This document shows, one piece after another, positions 8,097 to 16,420 of a DNA stretch of 64,000 nt (its first letter is position 1; each line of letters starts with the position of its first letter). A program made the translations under genes and the position numbers. Under the pieces are notes generated by a model. It was given only the letters and a program-made list of their open reading frames with translations. It was not told the DNA's origin and searched no databases. Origin of the DNA: CAYNHQ01 sp964397255 (GTDB lineage: Bacteria; Bdellovibrionota_G; JALEGL01; DATDPG01); contig CAYNHQ010000011.1 in NCBI GenBank assembly GCA_964397255.1, positions 1 to 64,000 on the forward strand. The letters are read 5' to 3'.

Positions 8097-8975
8097 CTAT
8101 CGGAAAATGGCCGCGTTTAATTGCAAACGAATTTTTTCGCCGTACCTTCCGGATTCCCAAGAATTTACAACATTTTCAATATCCATTTGGACATTTGGTC
8201 TTCGGTCCCGCCTGTGTTCAAGTTTCAACGCTTGAAATGTATCGAGATCAGGAATTAGCTCTAAAGCCTGGATGATATTCCTTTTCTTATATTCATCGGT
8301 CTCGGAATGCAGTCGAGCGATCAGGCGGTCTCGAATTCGCCGATCACCGGAACGAGCCAGCGCATTGAGAATCTCGGGATCTTCTTCTAGGCTTGCTTCT
8401 CGCAATAAATTCCCGGGAATGAAGCGGGATTCCAGAAGAAATTCAATTCCCACCAGGCGATCTTGAGGATTCTTGCTCGCAACTAAAGAATGCGCCGCCT
8501 CCCAAAGATCATATTTGTCGTAATTCACCATAAGGCAGAGAGGGAACCTGGCTCCCTCCGGCGGCTTTCGAGCCACGAGATCCGTTATGTACTTGACCAG
8601 ATCATGAGCTTGCGCGGACCCCCACGCCTCAAACAAAGCCCCACCCGCTTCACAACGGCCTTCATCCCAATTCATGTCCTCACGCTCAATCAGCTCTAAT
8701 AGCTGCGTTCTTCCCCTCGAAGACTCAGACGAAAATTTTGCGAATTCCTCGAAGCTGTACGCTTGATTCTTCACGCGACCGTAATATTGAAAGAGCAGCC
8801 GCCTTGCCTCCTCATCTCCCTGTTGCGCAAAGTCAATTGCATCCATTACTACGCCCAATGTAGCGTAATCTCCCTCTTTCAATGCGGAAAGTGTCTCCTT
8901 CCGATTTAGGCCGAAACTCGGCTGAGAAAATGCCGCGAGCAGAAGGATTCCGAAAAAGTAGCGACGCATAAACAC
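8097..8975 (-). CDS. Secreted HEAT-repeat protein (paralogue of 1726-2682)
   Basis: A 292-aa protein with signal peptide MRRYFFGILLLAAFSQPSFG and helical repeats, including EILNALARSGDRRIRDRLIARL and KRNIIQALELIPDLDTFQAL. It shares layout and repeat wording with the HEAT protein at 1726-2682, so the two are paralogues or members of one mobile family. It has a strong own promoter (9002-9030) and a ribosome-site-like TAGGGGTG before the start. Striking context: it is bracketed by two ftcD tail fragments, one 8 bp beyond its stop and one just upstream of its promoter. Function unknown; periplasmic by prediction. Confidence 0.72.
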   Translation of the reverse strand: MFMRRYFFGILLLAAFSQPSFGLNRKETLSALKEGDYATLGVVMDAIDFAQQGDEEARRLLFQYYGRVKNQAYSFEEFAKFSSESSRGRTQLLELIEREDMNWDEGRCEAGGALFEAWGSAQAHDLVKYITDLVARKPPEGARFPLCLMVNYDKYDLWEAAHSLVASKNPQDRLVGIEFLLESRFIPGNLLREASLEEDPEILNALARSGDRRIRDRLIARLHSETDEYKKRNIIQALELIPDLDTFQALKLEHRRDRRPNVQMDIENVVNSWESGRYGEKIRLQLNAAIFR

Positions 8976-9001
8976 CCCTATTTTTAAGGTACAGGCCTAG
9001 G

Positions 9002-9030
9002 CTTATAGAGGGCTTGCCGCTTTGTGTCAA
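9002..9030 (-). promoter_or_regulatory. Strong sigma-70-like promoter of the HEAT gene
   Basis: Minus strand TTGACA (9030-9025), 17-nt spacer, TATAAG (9007-9002). Leader of about 20 nt to the ATG at 8975. The -35 abuts the ftcD tail fragment 2. Confidence 0.75.
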
Positions 9031-9032
9031 TG

Positions 9033-9070
9033 TCGGCTTTGCGGTAAGCGCCTCGGCGACATCGCGGTTT
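9033..9070 (-). pseudogene. Short decayed copy of an internal piece of the ftcD 3' end (tail 2)
   Basis: Minus-strand AACCGCGATGT and ACCGCAAAGCCGA occur here in the same order and nearly the same spacing as in ftcD (codons NRDVADSLNRKAE, plus-strand positions about 9882-9920), with one base missing between them. The stop codon TAA of the nucleotidyltransferase gene (9069-9071) overlaps the first bases of the fragment. About 38 bp remain; it looks like a second, more eroded ftcD tail. Confidence 0.65.
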
Positions 9071-9566
9071 AGGGTTTCTTCTTTTTGGCTAGTAGCTGCT
9101 CAAGGTATTGTCGATCCTGAACATCTTTCGGCCGGATCCCTTGTTTTGTCTTCAAAAGGCCTTCAACCGAAAGATAGGGGAGGCTGATTCCTTCCATCTT
9201 CACTTCTTCAATATATGGCTCTAAATCTGAAAAGCTTTTTCCGCACGCCTCTGACATGAGATCAACGACAATTTCCCCGGCAACCCTTACGACCGAATAG
9301 CGGGTAAAATCATCTGTACGAATCTCTTTTGAAGCCTGATCTTCCAAAATAGGGAGCGCCTCCGTTACCTTACTAATGTTCTTTGGATCCTTATCGATTA
9401 AAAAATCAATGTCAGTGGTACCGCGAATCAGTCCGTGGTGAATGACAGCAAATCCTCCGATAATCATAAATCGAGCTTTTCGCTCCTGCAGGCCCTGACA
9501 GAGACGAATAAGATCGTCTACCGTCGGGATTCGAGAGCGATCTTTTGAAGCATCTCGTTCATCCAT
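9069..9566 (-). CDS. Nucleotidyltransferase-fold protein (possible toxin of a two-gene module)
   Basis: A 165-aa protein with the nucleotidyltransferase core: GGFAVIHHG (residues 37-45) followed by TTDIDFLID (50-58), giving the Gly-Gly and the D-x-D metal ligands (Asp52, Asp54). A later strand, EIVVDLMSEA, offers the third acidic residue. This fold is used by MNT/AbiEii-type and MenA-like toxins as well as by benign transferases. It overlaps the preceding small gene by 49 nt, so the two are co-translated, as expected for a toxin-antitoxin or substrate-sensing pair. The module sits between intact ftcD and an ftcD tail fragment. Function beyond the fold is inferred. Confidence 0.72.
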   Translation of the reverse strand: MDERDASKDRSRIPTVDDLIRLCQGLQERKARFMIIGGFAVIHHGLIRGTTDIDFLIDKDPKNISKVTEALPILEDQASKEIRTDDFTRYSVVRVAGEIVVDLMSEACGKSFSDLEPYIEEVKMEGISLPYLSVEGLLKTKQGIRPKDVQDRQYLEQLLAKKKKP

Positions 9567-9712
9567 TGGTCTGCCTCTTCAAACGTACGAAATCGATAAA
9601 TCCCTTTCGGGCAAATTCCCATTTCTCCCCGTAGCTGTGCAAGCGTGGAAAGCCACTGATTGGCCGCTTTTGGAGAATTTTCTACTTCGCCACTCCGGCC
9701 GACAATCTTCAT
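9518..9712 (-). CDS. Small partner of the nucleotidyltransferase
   Basis: A 64-aa protein (MKIVGRSGEVENSPKAANQW at its start) ending with KGIYRFRTFEEADQWMNEML. The short helical C-terminal part with -FRTFEEADQWM- is found in small proteins encoded next to nucleotidyltransferases. The start chosen avoids a 24-residue basic extension; the alternative start is at 9784. It overlaps the nucleotidyltransferase start by 49 nt. Role as antitoxin or adaptor is inferred only from the pairing. Confidence 0.6.
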   Translation of the reverse strand: MKIVGRSGEVENSPKAANQWLSTLAQLRGEMGICPKGIYRFRTFEEADQWMNEMLQKIALESRR

Positions 9713-9799
9713 TTCTTTCACTTCCCTAGAATAACACCGATATGAGGGACCCCGCCAGTCGCGATCAACCCTTGCCATTACCAAATGGAACTCGTCTCA

Positions 9800-11470
9800 T
9801 CAGCTATCGACGAAGGGTTTGGGAGACGTGCAAATGGCCCAAATCTCATCCGATTTCTTTTTCGCTGTGGCGAGAGCGGCTTCGGCTTTGCGGTTGAGGC
9901 TGTCGGCAACATCGCGGTTTGTGAGCGACGCGGTGTTAATTCGGACGTTCAAATAGGCACCTTCCGCCGCGGCTCGGGCCATGGACGAAGCCACCCCCGC
10001 ATCGCTTTGGGAGGCTGGATTCCCCTTTTGAGCTACAACACGTACTAAATCGAAAATTGGAAGAGTGTGTTCCAATACAGAGAGAGGAACTTCAGCGGCG
10101 CCCTGAGTTGCGTCTTCAATGGCAGCGGCTCGCGCCTTTTCTTGCTCGGGTGTTCCTTTTGGAAGTTTGAACGCGTCCATGACCAAATTAAACGCTGCAG
10201 TATCGCGGTCGATCGCATTGATTAATTCGGTTTTTATTTCCTGCGCACGAACAGCCGTTTTCACCATTTCGTCATGCACAGATGCGAATTTCTTTTTTCC
10301 CTGCGTAAGGTTGGCCACCATTCCGGCAAGCGCCGCCGCAAGTGATCCGGCCAAAGCGGCTACGCTCCCACCTCCCGGAGTGGGGCTCTCGGTAATGCAT
10401 TCGTCAACAAACTCATGAAGTGGCAATTTTGCTAAGCGTCCCATACGGCCCTCCAATCGATACTCAATAATTTTTTCTTTCGGAACAAACGGACCCAGCT
10501 CACGCAATCCCAGCGACTGAATGGCCGTTTCCACCAGCCACGACTCCGGCACTCCCCACGAACCATTCTGCTTCTTTAGAAAATATTTTCCGGCTTCCAA
10601 CATCGCTTCGAGTGGAATAAGACCCACGAGTTCACTCCCGGTCACCAATGCGCCAAGCTTTTCAGCCTCTTCTCGACAGGTTTCGTAGGCTACATGCGGT
10701 GGTGTGATGTGAAAGTCAGTGAGGTTGATGGAAATCTGCGCCCGTTTGTATGTATCGATATACCAACCCGTAGCCTTGCAGGCCTTCAGCCTCCCCAGCT
10801 CACGGATCGGCTGGCCTTTGTCCTTTCTCAGCCGGCCACTTTCCCGAATGTTCGCGGCAATTTCATTGGCGATTTTCACGTCTCGCGTATTGAGATTCAC
10901 GTTGTAGGCGATCAAAAAAGGCCGGACACCAATGACTGTAGCGCCGGCTCTCGGTTGGAATTCATTCGGCCCAAAATCGGGTTGCCAGTGAGGATCATTC
11001 ATCTTCGCTGCGAGGTTTTCGTATTCTCCAGCGCGAATGTCTGAAAGATTCCGTCTGTGTGGTGCCCTCGCCGCGGCTTCATAAAGATAAACAGGAATTC
11101 GGAGTTCTTTTCCGACTTTTTCACCGAGCTGTCTCGCTAATTCCACGCATTTTTCTTCAGAGATTCCGGAAATAGGAATGAACGGGCAGACATCTGTGGC
11201 GCCCATACGTGGATGCGCACCATGGTGGATTCGCATATCGATGAGCTCTGTAGCTTTTCGAATTCCCTCGAATGCACCCTTGACGATTGCATCGGGTGTC
11301 CCGACCGCAGTTACAACGGTTCGGTTTGTGTCGGAACCTGGATCGACATCCAGAACTTGAACGCCTGGTACGGCTGCCATCGCGGCCACGATTTGGTCGA
11401 TTTTTTTGCGGTCTTGCCCCTCGCTAAAATTGGGAACGCATTCAACAAGAGCTTGATCAGGAACCGGCAC
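9800..11470 (-). CDS. ftcD: Bifunctional glutamate formimidoyltransferase / formimidoyl-THF cyclodeaminase
   Basis: A 556-aa fusion of the two enzymes that finish histidine degradation through tetrahydrofolate. The N-terminal formimidoyltransferase part (about 1-330) starts LVECVPNFSEGQD and contains RIHHGAHPRMGATDVCPF with the conserved histidine. The C-terminal cyclodeaminase part (about 350-556) has DECITESPTPGGGSVAALAG. The same order occurs in animal FTCD, whereas many bacteria keep the parts separate. The GTG start at 11470 has GGGAAGG 7 nt upstream; a TTG 24 nt further upstream is the alternative. It ends the hut operon, 70 nt after hutI. Fragments of its 3' end recur downstream at 7937 and 9033. 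Confidence 0.94.
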   Translation of the reverse strand: MPVPDQALVECVPNFSEGQDRKKIDQIVAAMAAVPGVQVLDVDPGSDTNRTVVTAVGTPDAIVKGAFEGIRKATELIDMRIHHGAHPRMGATDVCPFIPISGISEEKCVELARQLGEKVGKELRIPVYLYEAAARAPHRRNLSDIRAGEYENLAAKMNDPHWQPDFGPNEFQPRAGATVIGVRPFLIAYNVNLNTRDVKIANEIAANIRESGRLRKDKGQPIRELGRLKACKATGWYIDTYKRAQISINLTDFHITPPHVAYETCREEAEKLGALVTGSELVGLIPLEAMLEAGKYFLKKQNGSWGVPESWLVETAIQSLGLRELGPFVPKEKIIEYRLEGRMGRLAKLPLHEFVDECITESPTPGGGSVAALAGSLAAALAGMVANLTQGKKKFASVHDEMVKTAVRAQEIKTELINAIDRDTAAFNLVMDAFKLPKGTPEQEKARAAAIEDATQGAAEVPLSVLEHTLPIFDLVRVVAQKGNPASQSDAGVASSMARAAAEGAYLNVRINTASLTNRDVADSLNRKAEAALATAKKKSDEIWAICTSPKPFVDS

Positions 11471-11540
11471 GCCGGAACCTTCCCAAAGGAACAACTTTTT
11501 GGCAAATCCCCCAGAGGTACGTCCGCTAGAACGAACGTGA

Positions 11541-12749
11541 TTACGCTACCGAGAGAACTTGCCGTGGGAGCGAGCTGGCATAATGATAAATCACATCTCG
11601 GGCGTCGGAGGCGTCCCAAATGACCAAGTCGGCACGCTTGTGAGGGGCGATTTCGCCTCGGTCTTGTAGTCCTAATGCGTGCGCGGCGTTACGCGTGACG
11701 GCGATCCATATTTCTTCCGGCATCATTTTCAGTTCGAGCGCGGCAAGCGACATCATCAGAGGAAGATTTTCCGAGTAACTCGTGCCTGGATTGCAATCGG
11801 TGGAGATCGCCACATCCACTCCCGCATCGATGAGCCGACGCGCCGGAGGGTATGTTTTCTTTCCTAGAGAAAACACGGCTCCGGGAAGGAGTACCGCCAC
11901 GACTCCCTTTTCTGCCAGAGCATCCACACCCGCGTGACTCACTTGTTCCAAATGATCAGCTGAAATTGCCCCTATCTCCGCTGCCAGTTCGGCTCCCCCC
12001 GTGGAATGAAGTTGATCGGCATGAATCTTGGTTTTCAGTCCCAATTTCTTCGCGCGAGAAAGAATCGTACGGGCTTCGTCGATTGTAAAAGCCCCTTCAT
12101 CGCAAAAGACATCACAGATTTCCGCCAATTTCTCCTTTGCAATTTTTGGAAGCATTTTTTCGCACACTTCGTCCACATAACCTTTTCGATCTTCCTTGAA
12201 TTCATCAGGGATTACATGCGCTCCTAGAAACGTGGGAACCACATCCACGCCGTGGCGAACTTTCTGAACTAAACGAAGATGTCGAATTTCCTCTTCGGTA
12301 GACAGACCATATCCACTTTTAATTTCCACGGTCGTCACACCGAAATGGAGAAATCGATCGAGGCGCTTCTCGAGAAGTCCCGACAACGTTCGGTCATCCG
12401 CGGCTCTTGTGGTGGAAACGGTTCGGCGAATTCCGCCCCCCGCGTGAGCAATATCTTCGTATGAAGTTCCCCCAAGACGAGCAAAAAATTCGTCCGCGCG
12501 AGAACCCGCAAACAGAAGATGTGTATGGCAGTCGATGAGCCCCGGCGTAACGAGCGCTCCTTCTGCATCCACTGCTTCCACATCGCCCTTAAAATCTTTG
12601 AGTCCCGACATTGGCCCTACCGATTCGATCTCTCCCTTTCGGACGACAATGGCAGCGTTTGGGATTGCGCCCCAGGCCCCCTCTCGGTCACGATCCATCG
12701 TAAGGCATAAACCAATATTGGTGATAACAAGACGGTCGGGAGATTTCAT
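11541..12749 (-). CDS. hutI: Imidazolonepropionase
   Basis: HutI (402 aa) hydrolyses imidazolone-5-propionate to formiminoglutamate in the cytosol. It is a metal-dependent amidohydrolase: LVTPGLIDCHTHLLFAGSRA carries the HxH metal ligands, GYGLSTEEEIRHL and KIHADQLHSTGGAELAAE carry the substrate and metal His, and AISTDCNPGTS carries the catalytic Asp. The length is normal. Its start overlaps the hutU stop by 4 nt (ATGA), so translation is coupled. Confidence 0.97.
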   Translation of the reverse strand: MKSPDRLVITNIGLCLTMDRDREGAWGAIPNAAIVVRKGEIESVGPMSGLKDFKGDVEAVDAEGALVTPGLIDCHTHLLFAGSRADEFFARLGGTSYEDIAHAGGGIRRTVSTTRAADDRTLSGLLEKRLDRFLHFGVTTVEIKSGYGLSTEEEIRHLRLVQKVRHGVDVVPTFLGAHVIPDEFKEDRKGYVDEVCEKMLPKIAKEKLAEICDVFCDEGAFTIDEARTILSRAKKLGLKTKIHADQLHSTGGAELAAEIGAISADHLEQVSHAGVDALAEKGVVAVLLPGAVFSLGKKTYPPARRLIDAGVDVAISTDCNPGTSYSENLPLMMSLAALELKMMPEEIWIAVTRNAAHALGLQDRGEIAPHKRADLVIWDASDARDVIYHYASSLPRQVLSVA

Positions 12750-14386
12750 TTTGCTAAATCCACGTGGCGATCTCTGGCCGTTTGTACCGCTTCTTCATAA
12801 CCTGCGTCGGCATGGCGGAAAACACCCATGGCCGGATCCGTCGTTAGAACTCGCTCCAGACGCTCTTTCAATTGAGGTGTGCCGTCGGCGACCACGACCA
12901 TTCCGGCATGAATCGAATAACCGATTCCAACGCCCCCTCCGTGATGAACCGAAACCCAGGAGGCACCACTCGCCACATTCGCCAGGGCATTGAGTATTGG
13001 CCAATCGGCAATGGCATCGCTTCCATCTTTCATCGCCTCTGTTTCACGATTGGGCGAGGCAACCGATCCACAGTCGAGATGATCGCGGCCAATCACAATG
13101 GGCGCTGAAATTTTTCCTTTTGCCACTAATTCATTAAATCGCACCCCCGCTTTCGCTCTCTCGCCATACCCCAGCCAGCAAATTCTTGCGGGAAGACCCT
13201 GAAATTTCACACGTTCACGCGCTAATTCAATCCATCGTCGCAACGGCCGGTCGTCAGGAAATAGCTCCAAGATCGCTTCATCCGTAACGGCCAAATCTTT
13301 TGGATCTCCCGAGAGAGTCGCCCAACGAAAGGGGCCCTTTCCTTCACAAAAAAGTGGCCGAATGTAGGCCGGGACAAAACCCGGAAACTCGAACGCATTT
13401 TTCACACCCCCGAGTGTGGCCTGAGCGCGGATGTTGTTTCCATAATCGAAGACGATGGCACCTGCTTCTTTCATCTGAAGCATGGCGACGACTTGAACCG
13501 CCATCGATAATTGCGCTCGACGGACATATCCATTGGGATCTTTCTTTCGAAGCTCCGCTGCTTTTTCCAATGTAAGCTCTCGGGGAACATATCCGTTGAG
13601 AGGATCGTGGGCCGAAGTCTGATCGGTCACGAGGTCCGGAGTGATCTCACGCCGAACGAGTTCGGCATATACTTCTGCGGCATTCGCCACCAGACCGATT
13701 GAAAGGGGCTTCTTCGCCTTGCGAGCCGCATCGATCCGCTGAAGGGCATCATCGAGAGAGTTCGCCTTTTCATCAAGGTAGCCTGTTTGGAGACGCCGTT
13801 CGATCCGGGACGAATCCACTTCCACTCCCAGAAAAATTCCCTCGTTCATCGTTACCGCCAACGGCTGGGCTCCTCCCATGCCGCCTAGTCCCCCTGACAA
13901 AACGAATTTTCCCGCGAGCGTTCCGCCAAAATGCTTTCGCGCGGCGGCTGCAAAGGTTTCATACGTTCCCTGCAAAATTCCCTGTGTCCCGATATAAATC
14001 CATGAGCCCGCGGTCATCTGGCCATACATTGTGAGCCCCTTTCGTTCGAGCTCCCAAAAGTTTTCCCAGGTGGCCCAGGCGGGAACCAACATCGAATTGG
14101 AAATCAATACGCGGGGAGATTCAGGGCCTGTCCGCACAATGCCGACAGCCCGTCCTGATTGAACAAGCAATGTCTCGTCATTTTCAAGGCGCTCAAGAGC
14201 CCGAACAATCCGATCGAAGTCCTCCCAGGAACGTGCCGCCTTACCGGTCCCGCCATATACGATGAGATCATCGGGTCGCTCGGCGACTTCGGGATCAAGA
14301 TTGTTCATGAGCATCCGAAGAGCTGCTTCCTGATGCCATCCCTTAGTTTGAAGTTTTGTTCCCCGTGGAGCGCGAATGGTTCTCAT
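12746..14386 (-). CDS. hutU: Urocanate hydratase
   Basis: HutU (546 aa) converts urocanate to imidazolonepropionate using tightly bound NAD+. Motifs include NNLDPEVAERPDDLIVYGGT near the N-terminus, the NAD-binding LSGGLGGMGGAQPLA and the active-site region GRDHLDCGSVASPNRETEAM. It overlaps hutH and hutI by 4 nt each, placing it in the middle of the hut operon. Confidence 0.97.
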   Translation of the reverse strand: MRTIRAPRGTKLQTKGWHQEAALRMLMNNLDPEVAERPDDLIVYGGTGKAARSWEDFDRIVRALERLENDETLLVQSGRAVGIVRTGPESPRVLISNSMLVPAWATWENFWELERKGLTMYGQMTAGSWIYIGTQGILQGTYETFAAAARKHFGGTLAGKFVLSGGLGGMGGAQPLAVTMNEGIFLGVEVDSSRIERRLQTGYLDEKANSLDDALQRIDAARKAKKPLSIGLVANAAEVYAELVRREITPDLVTDQTSAHDPLNGYVPRELTLEKAAELRKKDPNGYVRRAQLSMAVQVVAMLQMKEAGAIVFDYGNNIRAQATLGGVKNAFEFPGFVPAYIRPLFCEGKGPFRWATLSGDPKDLAVTDEAILELFPDDRPLRRWIELARERVKFQGLPARICWLGYGERAKAGVRFNELVAKGKISAPIVIGRDHLDCGSVASPNRETEAMKDGSDAIADWPILNALANVASGASWVSVHHGGGVGIGYSIHAGMVVVADGTPQLKERLERVLTTDPAMGVFRHADAGYEEAVQTARDRHVDLAK

Positions 14387-15915
14387 TGAATTTCTCCAAC
14401 CGCTTCCCCTGCCACTCGAATTAACTTTTTGGAAACGATCAGCTCGCGAACCATTTCAATTTCCGGCGCCAGATATCTGTCTCCTTTGAGCGGGGCCACG
14501 ATCTGGCGAATAGTTTTGTAAGTGGCTTCAACGGCTTTAGCTGGACGCAACGGTTTTCGGAATTCCAAGCCCTGAGCCGCCGTAATCAATTCAATTGCGA
14601 TCACACGCTCTAGAGCGGTAACCACTTCCTCTCCTTTTCGTGCCGCGAATGCCCCCATGCTGACATGATCTTCTTGGTCAGCCCACGTAGGAATTGAATC
14701 CACGCTCGCGGGATGAGCCAACGTTTTGCATTCGCTAACGAGTGAGGCTGCGGTTACCTGGAGCATCATCAGACCCGAGTTAAGACCCGGTTCATTCGTC
14801 AGGCCCGGAGGAAGACCTGAGAGCTGGGGATTAAGAAGGCGAGCCGTCCGCCTTTCGCTGATCGATGCGACAGAAGTTAGCGCCACCGCCATAAGGTCAA
14901 GAGCAAGGGCCAAAGGTTGGCCGTGGAAATTTCCGGCTGAAATCGCTTCGTTGGTTTCCGGGAAAAGAATCGGGTTGTCGGTGACACTCTGAATTTCTCT
15001 TTCAAGCGCGCCTCTCACATAGACCAAGGCATCTCGAGCGGCTCCATGTACTTGCGGGGCGCAACGAATGGAGTATGCATCTTGGACCTTTTCACAATCT
15101 CGGTGCGAGTCATAGATTTCGCTATCGGAAGTGAGGCGAATCAAATTTTTTGCTGAGACCGCCTGACCTGGATGAGGTCTCAGTACATGAACTTTCGGGT
15201 CGAACGCCCGAGGTGAACCCATATCGGCTTCCAATGTCATAGCGGCAGCGATATCGGCGTGGCATACCGCATTTTCCGCGCGAAGAAGAGAGAGAATTCC
15301 AATGGCTCCTATGAATTGCGTTCCATTGACAAGCGCGAGGGCTTCCTTGGGTCCTGGAATGATCTTCTCAATTTCCGCCTCCGCTAGCGCCCGAGCCGCG
15401 CTTTCGCGTTTGCCTTTCCACGTCACATCCCCCTCTCCCATCATTCCAAGAGCAAGATGAGATAGGGGAGCGAGATCACCGCTCGCACCCACCGATCCTT
15501 GGCAGGGAATAACCGGAATAAGGTCGGCATTCAGCATGGAGATAATCATTTCGATGACTTCCGGACGAACTCCCGAATGTCCCAGGGCCAACGTCTCCGC
15601 TCGAAGAAACATCATGGCCCGAACCGTTTCGCGTGAAAGTGAATCCCCCACACCTACCGCATGGCTTCGAATAAAGTTCACTTGCAGTTCCGCCAACTGA
15701 TCCGATGAAATGCGAAAATTTTTTAGGTTACCAAAACCGGTATTAATTCCGTAGTGGGCCTTGCTATGATCAGCAATCAACCTTGCTACCGTGGCGTGCC
15801 CTTTAGTTACCTTGGCCCTCGCTTGGGAGTTGAAGTCAATTTGAGACTCCCCGCTGGCAACGAGTGCTACATCCTCGAGTGTGATTTGTTTCGATCCGAT
15901 CGATATCTTTTTCAT
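14383..15915 (-). CDS. hutH: Histidine ammonia-lyase
   Basis: HutH (510 aa) removes ammonia from histidine to give urocanate. The self-formed MIO cofactor comes from Ala144-Ser145-Gly146 inside GSVGASGDLAPLSH. The N-terminal YGINTGFGNL carries the catalytic Tyr. Length and all conserved blocks are normal. The start overlaps the stop of the upstream lipoprotein gene by 4 nt, so the lipoprotein is the first gene of the hut operon. Confidence 0.98.
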   Translation of the reverse strand: MKKISIGSKQITLEDVALVASGESQIDFNSQARAKVTKGHATVARLIADHSKAHYGINTGFGNLKNFRISSDQLAELQVNFIRSHAVGVGDSLSRETVRAMMFLRAETLALGHSGVRPEVIEMIISMLNADLIPVIPCQGSVGASGDLAPLSHLALGMMGEGDVTWKGKRESAARALAEAEIEKIIPGPKEALALVNGTQFIGAIGILSLLRAENAVCHADIAAAMTLEADMGSPRAFDPKVHVLRPHPGQAVSAKNLIRLTSDSEIYDSHRDCEKVQDAYSIRCAPQVHGAARDALVYVRGALEREIQSVTDNPILFPETNEAISAGNFHGQPLALALDLMAVALTSVASISERRTARLLNPQLSGLPPGLTNEPGLNSGLMMLQVTAASLVSECKTLAHPASVDSIPTWADQEDHVSMGAFAARKGEEVVTALERVIAIELITAAQGLEFRKPLRPAKAVEATYKTIRQIVAPLKGDRYLAPEIEMVRELIVSKKLIRVAGEAVGEIQ

Positions 15916-16340
15916 GGTCCCTCACATTGAAATTGGCCGACGAATTGGGTGGTTCCTTTTTGACCGGAACCAATAATTACGACATTGGCATCTACAGGAA
16001 AAGTGAGTGCGGCCGAAGAAAGATCAAATGCGACATCTCCCTCTACTGCTCCACGCCCAGGAACAACGATGGAATCGAATTCTGTTGCGAGCATATTTGT
16101 ATCTTGGGTCAGGATGGACTCCTTTTTGTTCGCATCCATGAAATTTGCGGTCAGAGAAACGAGCGTGACAGGTGTATCTAAAAGTTGAGCAACGACCGCG
16201 TGAGGATTGCAGCTTTGCGATGACGCGACGACGGGATCAGGAGTAAAAATGATCGACGCAATCGAATTTGTCGTGGATTGCCCACCACACCCGAGCACGG
16301 AAATACTCAAGATTAAACCAAATCGAATCAAAAAACCCAT
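15912..16340 (-). CDS. Small lipoprotein, first gene of the hut operon
   Basis: A 142-aa lipoprotein: signal peptide MGFLIRFGLILSISVLGCGG with lipobox VLGC. The mature part is beta-rich (TPVTLVSLTANFMDANKKES, VPGRGAVEGDVAFDL, VVIIGSGQKGTTQFVGQFQC) and could be a small immunoglobulin-like domain; two cysteines besides the lipid Cys could pair. The start is the ATG 12 nt after a -10 box; a longer frame (to 16478) crosses the promoter and lacks a signal peptide. The 4-nt overlap with hutH means it is co-translated with histidine degradation, which suggests but does not prove a role linked to histidine supply. Confidence 0.68.
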   Translation of the reverse strand: MGFLIRFGLILSISVLGCGGQSTTNSIASIIFTPDPVVASSQSCNPHAVVAQLLDTPVTLVSLTANFMDANKKESILTQDTNMLATEFDSIVVPGRGAVEGDVAFDLSSAALTFPVDANVVIIGSGQKGTTQFVGQFQCEGP

Positions 16341-16352
16341 GATCAAAGCGAT

Positions 16353-16381
16353 GTTATAGCTAAGGTCCGGTGAGGCAGCAA
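16353..16381 (-). promoter_or_regulatory. Promoter of the lipoprotein-hut operon
   Basis: Minus strand TTGCTG (16381-16376), 17-nt spacer, TATAAC (16358-16353). Transcription should begin about 5-6 nt before the ATG at 16340, so the leader is very short and has no ribosome site. Confidence 0.6.
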
Positions 16382-16408
16382 TTGTCTCGACCTGGAAGAT
16401 TCTATGGG

Positions 16409-16414
16409 TATGAT
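16409..16414 (+). promoter_or_regulatory. Candidate -10 box of nfeD, 6 nt before the start codon
   Basis: TATGAT followed by 6 nt and the nfeD ATG at 16421. The -35 region is poor (TTGTCT, 20-nt spacer). The spacing suggests a leaderless mRNA divergent from the hut operon. Confidence 0.35.
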
Positions 16415-16420
16415 CCCACC

